From Bdellovibrionales bacterium (GTDB taxonomy: Bacteria; Bdellovibrionota; JAFGOL01): 14,093 nucleotides of DNA. The stretch covers positions 1 through 14,093 of the forward strand of contig JAKIZQ010000013.1 of NCBI GenBank assembly GCA_022707945.1. The letters run 5' to 3'. Below are positions 6,729 through 13,789 of the stretch, in pieces. Position numbers and translations under genes: made by a program. The notes under the pieces are model-generated. The model did no database searches. It was not told the origin of the DNA and saw only the letters and a program-made list of their open reading frames with translations. The stretch's first letter is position 1. Each line of letters starts with the position of its first letter.

Positions 6729-7458
6729 CGATAGAAAACCCTACTAGTATCTTTAAAGAGGTAAAAAGACTTATCTCTATTAATGATCTTCGTCAGGCAA
6801 AAATACTACTTCAACCTCTAATAACAGAAATAGGTGATGATTACAGAGTTTATGCGTTGCTGGGCGTTGTGTATCATAAGGAAGGCAACTTTCCCAGAGC
6901 GGTGAAGAACTATAACAGAGCATTAGAGTTAAATTCTTTAGATACAGAAACAGCCATCAATCTTTCTCTTATTTATAATGACCTTGGACGCTATGAACAA
7001 GGAGCTCAGCTTTATGCTAAGGCTGTTGGATTAATGAAGAATGAAAGAGTGGAAAAAAGTGATCTTATAGACGAAGCAGAAGATATTAATTATATGTTCG
7101 CCAGTCAACACGCAAGTCTTGGAGAGTTATATCTTAGATACAACAAGGCAGAAGATGCTTTTAGAGAATTTGAAAAAGCACTATCATTGTCTCCAAGGAT
7201 GTATCATGTTTATGCCGACATGGCAGAATGTCTTTCTAGACTGGGACACAGAAAACAGGCAATAAAGAACCTTAAAACACTAAAATTAAAAACCCTGATA
7301 TATATGAGGCTAGAGTAAAACTTGGCCATCTTCTTTTCCTTGAAGGAGAGATTGGCCCTGCTATAGAGGAATGGGATTCTGTAATAAAGGATAACCCCTC
7401 TAATTTAGAGGCCAAAATGTATCTTAAAATGGCAAAAGAAGAAGCCATACTTCCTTGA
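6725..7458 (+). pseudogene. TPR-repeat protein gene interrupted by a one-base frameshift
   Basis: The open frame from ATG 6725 encodes 197 residues ending at 7318. TPR units are seen at about 40-73 (YALLGVVYHKEGNFPRAVKN...), 74-105, 128-160 (ASLGELYLRYNKAEDAFREF...) and 161-190. The last eight or so residues (TLIYMRLE) do not look like TPR. From 7291 the -1 frame continues with NPDIYEARVKLGHLLFLEGE and a full fifth TPR, 55 residues to TGA at 7456-7458. One extra A in the AAAAA run at 7288-7292 would join both parts into a 244-residue protein. So the gene is either recently broken, misread by one base in a homopolymer, or expressed through slippage. There is no signal peptide, so it is probably cytoplasmic. 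It overlaps bamD by ATGA, suggesting co-expression; its partner is unknown. Confidence 0.75.
7288..7292 (+). other. Frameshift site: five-A run in the TPR gene
   Basis: The 0-frame reading is TTA AAA ACC CTG and ends 24 bases later; the -1 frame reads AAC CCT GAT and keeps TPR-like sequence for 55 codons. A single-base loss in this run is the simplest explanation. The heptamer here is not a standard X-XXY-YYZ slippery site and the run is short for RNA polymerase slippage. Confidence 0.7.
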
Positions 7459-7482
7459 CATAATGACAGACTGTTATATATT
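7455..7482 (+). promoter_or_regulatory. Candidate promoter for pal
   Basis: TTGACA (7455-7460) overlaps the end of the TPR reading frame, and TATATT (7477-7482) follows after 16 bases. This would start a transcript near 7489 with a leader of about 42 bases before the pal ATG. Together with the terminator at 8031-8065 it would make pal largely its own transcription unit. Confidence 0.6.
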
Positions 7483-7530
7483 GCGCTTAATAAAAGTTAA
7501 TTATAAAAAAGTTTTTTGGAGGATAAAAAA

Positions 7531-8001
7531 ATGAAAAAATTATTAGTGATTGCCGCCGTAACAGCTTTTGTGTTTGGTGCTTGCTCACAAAAAGATGCAA
7601 ATACTGGAGCAACAACTTCAGCTAAGGATGTTTATGGTGCAAGAGGCAGTGATGCTGGCCAAGCTGGTGCATTAAAGACAGTTAATTTTGACTATGATAG
7701 TGCAAATATTACAGAAGCAGGTAGAGCTATATTAAAGGCTAATGCTGAATGGCTAAAAGCTAACCCAAAGGTGAAGATTCAGATAGAAGGTCACTGTGAC
7801 AGCAGAGGCACTATTGAATACAATATAGCACTTGGTGAAAGAAGAGCTATATCAGTAAAGAACTATCTTGCTGGTCTTGGCGTGAAGAAAGACAACATGA
7901 GCACAATAAGCTATGGCGAAGAAAGACCTCTTGATGGCGCAGAAACAGAATCTGCATGGGCGAAGAACAGGAGAGGGAACTTCGTAGTAGTTCAAAAGTA
8001 A
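7531..8001 (+). CDS. pal: Peptidoglycan-associated lipoprotein Pal (OmpA-like)
   Basis: Pal is an abundant outer-membrane lipoprotein that grips peptidoglycan and works with the Tol system in envelope constriction at division. From the ATG at 7531 (seven bases after GGAGG, within 7516-7523) the product has 156 residues; an in-frame TTG at 7516 overlaps that site and is rejected. The signal peptide MKKLLVIAAVTAFVFGAC ends at the lipidated C18. A short linker leads to the OmpA-like domain (about 50-156) with the Pal signature GHCDSRGTIEYNIALGERRA. D90 and R105 match the residues that bind diaminopimelate in this fold. NRRGNFVV closes the domain. It has its own promoter and is followed by a strong terminator. 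tolQ, tolR, tolA and tolB are not in the window; bamD and the TPR gene precede it. Confidence 0.94.
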   Translation: MKKLLVIAAVTAFVFGACSQKDANTGATTSAKDVYGARGSDAGQAGALKTVNFDYDSANITEAGRAILKANAEWLKANPKVKIQIEGHCDSRGTIEYNIALGERRAISVKNYLAGLGVKKDNMSTISYGEERPLDGAETESAWAKNRRGNFVVVQK

Positions 8002-8005
8002 ACTA

Positions 8006-8755
8006 ATGTCGTTATTAAGAGAACTCTATAGGGGGAATAGCTTAGGCTCTTCCCCCGTTTTTATTCTATCTTTGTTAGCTTGTTTGATATTATGTTCTCC
8101 CTCTTGTGTAACAATGGGAGAAACAAGGTCAGGTAGCGACGAAATAAGGACATCCATAGATGAGTTAAGACTAAGTTCTACTAACAATGCTCAGGCCATA
8201 GAGGAACTAAGGACTGAGAATGATAAACTCAAGGGGGAGATAGAAAAACTTAACTTTACCATAAAACAACTTGAAGCCTCTTTGGAAGAGAGATTAAAAA
8301 CACAAGTGAACAAAGAAGTAGTTAAACCAACTTTAGAACAAGAAACAAAAACAGCAGTAGCAACAGTAGCCGAGGCAGATATTGCATCAATAGATATTGA
8401 TAAAAGATACAAAACCGCTAGAAAATTTCATGATGAAAAGAATTATGTAGAGGCTGAAAAGTATTATTCCTCTATGAAAGACTCTCCTTCTAAGTGGTAT
8501 GAAGAAAGAGCAATGTATTATATAGGGATTATGTATAACGATAATAAAGAATACGGGAAAAGTGTTGTAGCTTTACAGGAATTTATAGATAAATACCCTA
8601 ACTCAAAGAACGTTCCTTCTGCTATTTATGTCCAGGGAGAATCTTTGTTGGCACTAGACAGGGCTGATGAGGCAAAACTTTTCTTTGAAGATCTTATCAC
8701 CAGATTTCCAAAATCTAACGAGGCTAAAGAGGCAAAGAAAAGGCTTAAGAAATAA
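8006..8755 (+). CDS. cpoB: CpoB/YbgF-like lipoprotein: coiled coil plus TPR repeats
   Basis: CpoB (YbgF) is a periplasmic partner of Tol-Pal that coordinates outer-membrane constriction with peptidoglycan synthesis. The 249-residue product has an N-terminal hydrophobic segment (about 17-30) with two possible lipobox cysteines, C26 (LLAC) or C34 (SPSC), so it may be a lipoprotein, unlike the soluble E. coli protein. A coiled coil follows (about 45-100, SIDELR...IEELRTENDKLKGEIEKL), then a linker and TPR units from about 130 (KRYKTARKFHDEKNYVEAEK) to the end. The ATG at 8006 is four bases after the pal stop and has no clear ribosome binding site, so coupling to pal is likely. A terminator hairpin lies within codons 9-20. 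A start after that hairpin would lose the signal peptide, so I keep 8006. tsaD starts two bases after the stop. Confidence 0.82.
   Translation: MSLLRELYRGNSLGSSPVFILSLLACLILCSPSCVTMGETRSGSDEIRTSIDELRLSSTNNAQAIEELRTENDKLKGEIEKLNFTIKQLEASLEERLKTQVNKEVVKPTLEQETKTAVATVAEADIASIDIDKRYKTARKFHDEKNYVEAEKYYSSMKDSPSKWYEERAMYYIGIMYNDNKEYGKSVVALQEFIDKYPNSKNVPSAIYVQGESLLALDRADEAKLFFEDLITRFPKSNEAKEAKKRLKK
8031..8065 (+). terminator. Intrinsic terminator after pal, inside the 5' coding end of cpoB
   Basis: GGGGGAA (8031-8037) pairs with TTCCCCC (8050-8056). AGC (8039-8041) and GCT (8046-8048) add an inner stem around a four-base TTAG loop, with one mismatch. GTTTTTATT follows at once. This is a textbook Rho-independent terminator 30 bases after the pal stop, yet it lies inside the cpoB reading frame. 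It should end most pal transcripts and let only read-through reach cpoB-tsaD-rsmA. Confidence 0.8.
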
Positions 8756-8757
8756 AC

Positions 8758-9816
8758 ATGTCTGCTCAACGACGATTAATATTAGGTATAGAGACCTCTT
8801 GTGATGAAACTGCTTGTTCTATAGTAGATGACGAAGGTAATGTCCTATCTAATGTCGTATACACTCAAATAGAGATGCATAAAAAATATGGTGGCATAGT
8901 CCCAGAGTTGGCTTCTAGGGATCATGCATTAAAGATAGAGCCTGTTGTGGTGGAGGCTATCTCAAATGCAGGCTTAAAGGCATCTGATATTACTCATCTT
9001 GGTGTTAGTTGTGGACCAGGGCTTTTAGGTTGTCTTTTGGTAGGAATATCTTTTTCTAAGGCGTTTTGCATGGCAAATAATATCCCGTTGATAGGCGTAG
9101 ATCATATAAAGGCACATGTTATGTCTATCTTCATAAAATCAAACAGGGATGACAATAAGAAACCCTCTTTTCCATTTTTGGGTTTAGTCGTGTCTGGTGG
9201 GCATACAACTATATATCTTGTTAATTCCCATGAAGAGATAATACCAGTGTCTTCTACAGTAGATGATGCCGCTGGTGAGGTTTTTGACAAAGTTGCAAGA
9301 TATCTTGGTCTTGGATATCCTGGTGGCAAGGTACTCAGCGATATCGCTAAAACAGGGGATGCTTTAAAAGTTAAGTTCCCAAAACCTGTTGTTAAAGACA
9401 GAGAAGATGATTTTAGTTTTAGTGGATTAAAAACAGCAGCTATAAATTATTTCAGACCACTTTCTTCTTTAGACGGTAAGTTTGATCTATCAAAAAAAGA
9501 AATAGTGGATGGTATGGCTGGTGTACAAGAGGCTATATGTAGTACGATAGTTGATAAACTCATTAAAGTTGCCAAACAACATCCTATTAAGGACATAGTT
9601 ATTGGTGGTGGTGTTGCTGCTAATTATAGATTAAGGGAACTTTTAAAAGTAGAAGCTGAAAAAAATGGTTTCACATCGTGGGCAGTTCCTGTAACGTACT
9701 GCACTGATAACGGTACTATGATAGCAAATATGGCAAGGTTAACGGCAAGCAAATACCCAAACAAATTCACTAACGATATGGCGGCTCTTGCGGCATATTC
9801 TACGACTAGAAAATGA
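8758..9816 (+). CDS. tsaD: tRNA N6-adenosine threonylcarbamoyltransferase TsaD
   Basis: TsaD transfers the threonylcarbamoyl group from threonylcarbamoyl-AMP to A37 of ANN-reading tRNAs, giving t6A, together with TsaB and TsaE. The 352 residues have every family block: GIETSCDETA (10-19), the metal-binding histidines H116 and H120 in VDHIKAH, VSGGHT, DDAAGEVFDKVARYLGLGYP, FSFSGLKTA, GGGVAANYRLRE, and the last metal ligand D317 in CTDNGTMIA. It starts two bases after the cpoB stop and its TGA overlaps the rsmA ATG as ATGA, so these genes are tightly coupled. The pairing with cpoB and rsmA is known from several deltaproteobacterial-type genomes. Confidence 0.96.
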   Translation: MSAQRRLILGIETSCDETACSIVDDEGNVLSNVVYTQIEMHKKYGGIVPELASRDHALKIEPVVVEAISNAGLKASDITHLGVSCGPGLLGCLLVGISFSKAFCMANNIPLIGVDHIKAHVMSIFIKSNRDDNKKPSFPFLGLVVSGGHTTIYLVNSHEEIIPVSSTVDDAAGEVFDKVARYLGLGYPGGKVLSDIAKTGDALKVKFPKPVVKDREDDFSFSGLKTAAINYFRPLSSLDGKFDLSKKEIVDGMAGVQEAICSTIVDKLIKVAKQHPIKDIVIGGGVAANYRLRELLKVEAEKNGFTSWAVPVTYCTDNGTMIANMARLTASKYPNKFTNDMAALAAYSTTRK

Positions 9817-10601
9817 ATAAGATTTTTAAAAAAAGATCACTAGGTCAACACTTTCTTTGTGATGCTAGTGCTGTATCAAAGATAATCGACTCACTACATA
9901 TGGACGATACTTCGCTAGTAATAGAAATAGGTCCTGGTGGAGCTGCTCTTACTGCACATTTATATGAACGAAAGCCAAAGGAACTTATTCTTATAGAGAA
10001 AGACCAGCGTTTTTACGACGAACTTTATATTAAATATCCAAAGGCAAGAGTGTTTAATGAAGACGCATGTACAGTGGATATTTCAAAACTTTCAAGGAAT
10101 AAATACGACCAATTTATAGTTGTAAGCAACCTTCCTTATAATGTTTCTACGGTTATCTTAGAGAACCTTATTCGCTATAGACAATATATACCAAAAATGG
10201 TCTTGATGTTCCAAAAAGAAGTAGGGGAGAGGCTGCTTGCTCCAGTAAATAGTTCTGAATATGGTAGATTAACCTTGCTGGTACAAGAATATTATAAGGC
10301 TAAAAAAGTTTTCATACTTAAGCCTGGCAGTTTTTCTCCACCACCAAAAGTGGATTCTATAGTCGTTGAACTAGAAAGACTTAATGTTCCTTCTGTTAAC
10401 ATTAGTAATAGGGAGTTTTATGATAAGTTATTAGCTACGGTATTTAATCAAAGAAGAAAGATGCTACGTAGATCCTTAAGATCTATTTTAACAGAGGATG
10501 AGATAACAAAGGTTCAAACTCTTACTGCTATTTCCCTTGATAAGAGACCACAAGAGCTTACGATAGAAGAATATGCAAAAATAAGTAACTCTTTGTCTTA
10601 G
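9813..10601 (+). CDS. rsmA: 16S rRNA dimethyladenosine transferase RsmA (KsgA)
   Basis: RsmA dimethylates the two adjacent adenines in the 3' terminal hairpin of 16S rRNA, a late check in 30S subunit assembly. The 262 residues show the KsgA motifs in order: LGQHFL (10-15), the SAM-binding EIGPG (38-42), the acidic IEKD (61-64), the catalytic NLPY (106-109), PGSFSPPPKVDS (171-182) and the C-terminal NQRRKMLRRSL. The length is normal. The start overlaps the tsaD stop by four bases (ATGA), so translation is coupled and no separate ribosome binding site is needed. The gene is followed by a very AT-rich spacer without a GC-rich terminator, so the operon probably ends here by another means. Confidence 0.96.
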   Translation: MNKIFKKRSLGQHFLCDASAVSKIIDSLHMDDTSLVIEIGPGGAALTAHLYERKPKELILIEKDQRFYDELYIKYPKARVFNEDACTVDISKLSRNKYDQFIVVSNLPYNVSTVILENLIRYRQYIPKMVLMFQKEVGERLLAPVNSSEYGRLTLLVQEYYKAKKVFILKPGSFSPPPKVDSIVVELERLNVPSVNISNREFYDKLLATVFNQRRKMLRRSLRSILTEDEITKVQTLTAISLDKRPQELTIEEYAKISNSLS

Positions 10602-10799
10602 TGTTACTCTTTAATTTCAAATAGTTATAATTCTTATTATATATAATTATATCTTATTATGTATATAATATATAATATATATAATAAAAATTACTTATAA
10701 ATATCTCTAATAACTATAAAAATGCTATTTATAATTATTTTAAAATCTTAAATAAACTTAATTAAACTAATAAAAATTAATTTAAAATAAAAAATATAT
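10602..10799. other. Extremely AT-rich spacer between rsmA and the pil operon
   Basis: No gene is visible in the 261 bases between rsmA and the HTH gene. By direct count only 16 of 210 bases at 10621-10830 are G or C, about 8%, well below the flanking genes. It contains an inverted repeat (10634-10687), short alternating AT tracts and, at the far end, the pil promoter candidate. Such DNA is usually curved, melts easily and could bind nucleoid proteins. Confidence 0.7.
10634..10687. repeat. 12-bp AT-only inverted repeat after rsmA
   Basis: TTATTATATATA (10634-10645) and TATATATAATAA (10676-10687) are reverse complements with a 30-base AT-rich loop that can fold further. It might end rsmA transcripts weakly or be a by-product of low complexity. 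In DNA this poor in G and C, chance symmetry is likely. Confidence 0.4.
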
Positions 10800-10829
10800 T
10801 TGACTTAAATTATTTTACATATTTATATA
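10800..10829 (+). promoter_or_regulatory. Candidate promoter for the HTH-pilMNOPQ operon
   Basis: TTGACT (10800-10805) is followed after 18 bases by TATATA (10824-10829); TTATAT at 10823-10828 gives the ideal 17. The AT-rich DNA upstream could serve as an UP element. The transcript would start near 10836, about 27 bases before the TTG of the HTH gene. Confidence 0.5.
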
Positions 10830-10862
10830 TTTAATAAGAGGATTTAAAAAGAGGGGTGGTTC

Positions 10863-11084
10863 TTGGCAGATAACAGTCTTATAAAAAAGTCCAAGTTAAC
10901 TAGATTTAGAGAAGATAATCTTATTAGTAAGGCTGAGCTTTCTAGAAAAGCAGGAATATCACCTATAACTCTTGGAAGAATAGAACTCGGTTTCCCTTGC
11001 AGAATAGATACAAAAAGAAAAATACTTCAAGCTTTGGGTATAGAGATAAAGCAAAAACATCTCATCTTTGAGGAGGAAATATAG
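10863..11084 (+). CDS. Small XRE/Cro-type helix-turn-helix protein leading the pil operon
   Basis: The 73-residue product is almost only a Cro/C1-type DNA-binding domain: an opening helix (KLTRFREDNL, 11-20), then the helix-turn-helix SKAELSRKAGISPITLGRIE (22-41) and a closing helix (TKRKILQALGI, 50-60). The start is TTG at 10863, six bases after GAGGGG (10851-10856); no ATG fits. It lacks any ligand or dimerisation domain. Its TAG (11082-11084) is one base before the pilM ATG and its last codons carry the pilM ribosome binding site, so it is certainly in the pil operon. It may repress its own promoter or control pilus genes elsewhere; the target is inference. Confidence 0.82.
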   Translation: MADNSLIKKSKLTRFREDNLISKAELSRKAGISPITLGRIELGFPCRIDTKRKILQALGIEIKQKHLIFEEEI

Positions 11085-11085
11085 G

Positions 11086-12141
11086 ATGTTTTTTGCAGGC
11101 ACACAAAAAAAAGTAGTTGGTGTTGATATAGGATCAAGTTCTGTAAAACTTATTGGCTTATCCAGAGTAAAGGGTGGCTATCATTTAGAGAGTATAGGTA
11201 TAGCACCTGTACCTAAGGACTGCATAGTCGACGGTGAAATATATAATATTGGTGGGATATCTAATGTGTTAAGAGAACTTGTTAATGCATCAAAGGTTAA
11301 AGGGGCTAGTGCATTTACAGGGGTTTTTGGTTCTGGTGTTGTCGTTAAAAGAATAAAAGTGCCTATTATGCCAAAAGAGGAACTTGAACATCATATTAAG
11401 TGGGAAGCAGAACAATATGTTCCTTTTAATATAGATGAAGTTAATCTTGATTACGACGTTATAACTCCTAACTACAAAAAATCAGGTAAGATGGACCTTG
11501 TTATAGCTGCTGCAAAAAAAGATCTTGTAAGTTCATATAGTGCAGTTCTCTATGATAGTGGTTTGGTGGCAGAAGGTATAGATATAGGTTCGTTCGCTTT
11601 ATATGATATGTATAAAGAGAACTATGGCTCAACTAAGGAAGAAGCCAACATACTTATAGATATAGGTGCATCTAGGAGTCTTATTAATGTAATAGAGAAG
11701 AACAGATGTGTCTTTGTTAAAGAGATAGAATATGCAGGTGAATATTTTACACAAAAGATACAGGAACAACTTGGTATAACATTTGAAGAAGGTGAAGCAT
11801 TAAAAGTAAGTTCGGAGGACGGAACTTTACCTCCAGAAGTAGAAAAAATATTGATCTCAGAAGTAAAAAAACTGGCTGTTGAGGTAAGAAAAAGTCTTGA
11901 TCTATATCTTGCTACAGCCTCTGAACTTCCTGTTGGAGATATATCTGTAGTTGGTGGTGGTGTTAAGCTGGTTGGGGTAACAAAGGTAATAGAATCTGTT
12001 ACAGGTATTCCTGTTGAGATAGTTAACCCGATGAGGAACGTTGCTTTTAATGAAAAGATATTTCCTACGTCATACCTTTCTCACATTGCACCATTTTTTG
12101 GTGTGTCTGTGGGATTGGCTATAAGGGGGTTAAGGTACTAA
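11086..12141 (+). CDS. pilM: Type IV pilus assembly protein PilM
   Basis: PilM is a cytoplasmic actin/FtsA-like ATPase that binds the N-terminal tail of PilN and links the pilus motor to the inner-membrane alignment complex. The ATG at 11086 lies nine bases after GGAGG (11072-11076) and gives 351 residues; an in-frame ATG at 11068 precedes that site and is rejected. Actin-fold nucleotide motifs are VVGVDIGSSSVKL (10-22, phosphate 1), LIDIGASRSLINV (about 190-202, phosphate 2) and VVGGGVKLVGV (about 287-297, adenosine). The block GSGVVVKRIKVP followed by HHIKWEAEQYVPF is typical of PilM. The last A of its TAA is the first base of the pilN ATG (TAATG). Confidence 0.93.
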   Translation: MFFAGTQKKVVGVDIGSSSVKLIGLSRVKGGYHLESIGIAPVPKDCIVDGEIYNIGGISNVLRELVNASKVKGASAFTGVFGSGVVVKRIKVPIMPKEELEHHIKWEAEQYVPFNIDEVNLDYDVITPNYKKSGKMDLVIAAAKKDLVSSYSAVLYDSGLVAEGIDIGSFALYDMYKENYGSTKEEANILIDIGASRSLINVIEKNRCVFVKEIEYAGEYFTQKIQEQLGITFEEGEALKVSSEDGTLPPEVEKILISEVKKLAVEVRKSLDLYLATASELPVGDISVVGGGVKLVGVTKVIESVTGIPVEIVNPMRNVAFNEKIFPTSYLSHIAPFFGVSVGLAIRGLRY

Positions 12142-12728
12142 TGAAAAGATTTAATCTTATGCCAAAAGAAGCACCTTATTCTTCTGAAGCTAGTGCTCCT
12201 AATTACAGGGCAAAGAGTCACGATATGGAACTCTTGATAATAGCACTTCCAGTTATATTTTCTATAGCAGTAGTATATTTTCTTCATACGCAAAGTAGTT
12301 CTGAGATGGATAAGGCTGTTGTTAATCCAGCTCAGATAGAAAAACTTAATGTTCTAAAACAAGAATATCAAATTCTAGTAGCGGGCTCAGGCGATAAAGC
12401 TGATGTTGGTAAGTTAATTGAAGAGAGGAACAGGCTCAAGAACAATCTCGACGCTCTACGCTCCCTTAATCTAGTTAAATCTGTTCCTCTCGATCTTTTG
12501 ATTGCTATTGGAAAGAACATATCAGACAAACTTGCTCTTACAGCGATAGAAAAAAAAGAAGGCACTGTGTCTTTGGAAGGCATAGCAAGAGACAACAAGA
12601 GCCTTGCTGATTTTATGGATCTTCTTGTCGCACAAAATGTGTTCAGGAATGTAAGTGTTAAGTCAACAGAGTACAGCGACCAATTTGGACCATATAAGCA
12701 AAAGTTCACTATAGTGGGGATATTATAA
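12141..12728 (+). CDS. pilN: Type IV pilus assembly protein PilN
   Basis: PilN is a bitopic inner-membrane protein of the pilus alignment complex. Its short cytoplasmic tail plugs into PilM and its periplasmic part pairs with PilO. The 195 residues show this layout: the PilM-binding motif near the start reads RFNLMPKE (3-10), a variant of the usual INLLP; an unusually long tail leads to one membrane segment at about 31-49 (LLIIALPVIFSIAVVYFLH); a coiled coil follows (about 60-105), then a compact domain with SVPLDLLIAIGKNISD and a beta-rich end. It shares one base with the pilM stop and is six bases before pilO. Confidence 0.88.
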   Translation: MKRFNLMPKEAPYSSEASAPNYRAKSHDMELLIIALPVIFSIAVVYFLHTQSSSEMDKAVVNPAQIEKLNVLKQEYQILVAGSGDKADVGKLIEERNRLKNNLDALRSLNLVKSVPLDLLIAIGKNISDKLALTAIEKKEGTVSLEGIARDNKSLADFMDLLVAQNVFRNVSVKSTEYSDQFGPYKQKFTIVGIL

Positions 12729-12734
12729 GATAAT

Positions 12735-13289
12735 ATGAATAAGAGATTTTTAACATCTTTAGGTATAAGCATCTTAATAGTAGTGGTGTATTTGCTTATC
12801 ATGGCTCCAGGAGAAAAAGAAAAACAAGAAGCCATGAAAAAGAACGAGACTCAAATACAAACAGAGATCAAAGAACTTCAGGCAAAGATATATGATCTAA
12901 GATCAGAAGATACTATGGAAAGTATTCAAACGGAGATACGTAATCTTAAGCAGGAGATAATGCAAGAATCGGCAAATTTTCCTAGCGATCCAGGTATTGC
13001 TAATTTCCTTAGTGAGGTTTCTACGATAGGAGAGAGTAGTGGGCTCCAAATACTGTTGTTCCAACCATTAGAATCATCGAGTGAAGGTGTTTATGAAGAA
13101 ATACCTATTAAAATACGAATAAGAGGAACATATAAACAAGTTGCTAACTTTTTTTATGGGATAGCAAACTTGAACAGGATAGTTAAAGTACAAGAGTTAA
13201 AGATAACAGGTCCTATAAATAACTCTGGAATAATAATGACTGAAAGCGATATATTGATAACGACGTACAGGATGTTGGGAGGCGCCTAA
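12735..13289 (+). CDS. pilO: Type IV pilus assembly protein PilO
   Basis: PilO pairs with PilN in the inner membrane and periplasm and contacts PilP, joining the motor to the secretin. The 184 residues have one N-terminal membrane segment (about 7-23, TSLGISILIVVVYLLIM), a coiled coil rich in Glu, Lys and Gln (about 26-77), and a ferredoxin-like periplasmic domain. That domain includes FLSEVSTIGESSGLQILLF (about 91-109) and IRIRGTYKQVANFFYGIANL (about 127-146), the clearest PilO hallmark. No good ribosome binding site precedes the ATG, so coupling to pilN is likely. Its 3' end supplies the GGGAGG site for pilP. Confidence 0.9.
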   Translation: MNKRFLTSLGISILIVVVYLLIMAPGEKEKQEAMKKNETQIQTEIKELQAKIYDLRSEDTMESIQTEIRNLKQEIMQESANFPSDPGIANFLSEVSTIGESSGLQILLFQPLESSSEGVYEEIPIKIRIRGTYKQVANFFYGIANLNRIVKVQELKITGPINNSGIIMTESDILITTYRMLGGA

Positions 13290-13292
13290 AAG

Positions 13293-13778
13293 ATGTTTGT
13301 GATTCGTTACATTTTAATTTATTTTATGCTCTTAGATGTAATGGCTCAGAATACATCTGGGGATATAATATTAGAAGAAGGGAACGGTAAAACTAACTCA
13401 GGTAAATCTGTTTCTGGAGTTTCTTCTAAGTATAGTTCTACAATGGGTGAGGCTATAGTTAATTCAATGCAAAGGGATCCTTTCTATAGAGTGCTAGACC
13501 AACTTGGTATGGATGATACAGATAGAGCCATAACAGACTATGAGCTAAGCGATCTTACTCTTGTAGGTGTTGTTTGGGATATACCAAGTCCTTTAGCTAT
13601 GTTCAAGGGGCCAAAGGGTAGAAGATATATATTAAGGAAAGCTGATCGAATTGGAAGGAATAGTGGAGTTATAGTTGGAATTGATCAGGGAGAGGTAAAT
13701 ATAAGAGAGGTTTTTGTTGATCTTGCTGGAAAGAAAACAGAAAAGACGATCATAAAAACAGTTAGGAAGGATGTTTAA
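13293..13778 (+). CDS. pilP: Type IV pilus assembly protein PilP (no lipobox cysteine)
   Basis: PilP connects the PilN-PilO complex to the PilQ secretin in the periplasm. The 161 residues contain the PilP core: RDPFYRVLDQLG (about 61-72), ELSDLTLVGVVWDIPSPLAM (about 84-103), and a beta-rich end with GRRYILRKADRIGRNSGVIV. In well-studied species PilP is a lipoprotein. Here the N-terminus (MFVIRYILIYFMLLDVMAQN) is a hydrophobic segment ending in a possible signal peptidase I site after VMA, and the whole protein contains no cysteine. It may be secreted soluble or keep its N-terminal anchor. GGGAGG at 13277-13282 lies ten bases before the ATG. The next gene starts 11 bases after its stop. Confidence 0.87.
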   Translation: MFVIRYILIYFMLLDVMAQNTSGDIILEEGNGKTNSGKSVSGVSSKYSSTMGEAIVNSMQRDPFYRVLDQLGMDDTDRAITDYELSDLTLVGVVWDIPSPLAMFKGPKGRRYILRKADRIGRNSGVIVGIDQGEVNIREVFVDLAGKKTEKTIIKTVRKDV

Positions 13779-13789
13779 CGGAGGAAATG

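Noticed and set aside
7288..7292. Programmed -1 ribosomal frameshift in the TPR gene
   Set aside because: The heptamer is not a true X-XXY-YYZ site and no clear downstream pseudoknot was seen; a lost base is simpler.
10602..10862. Replication origin in the AT-rich spacer
   Set aside because: No cluster of DnaA boxes (TTATCCACA-like) was seen and no dnaA or dnaN gene is adjacent.
12368..12835. 155-residue minus-strand frame across pilN and pilO
   Set aside because: Antisense to two recognised pil genes, with low-complexity Ser/Leu composition and no start signals.
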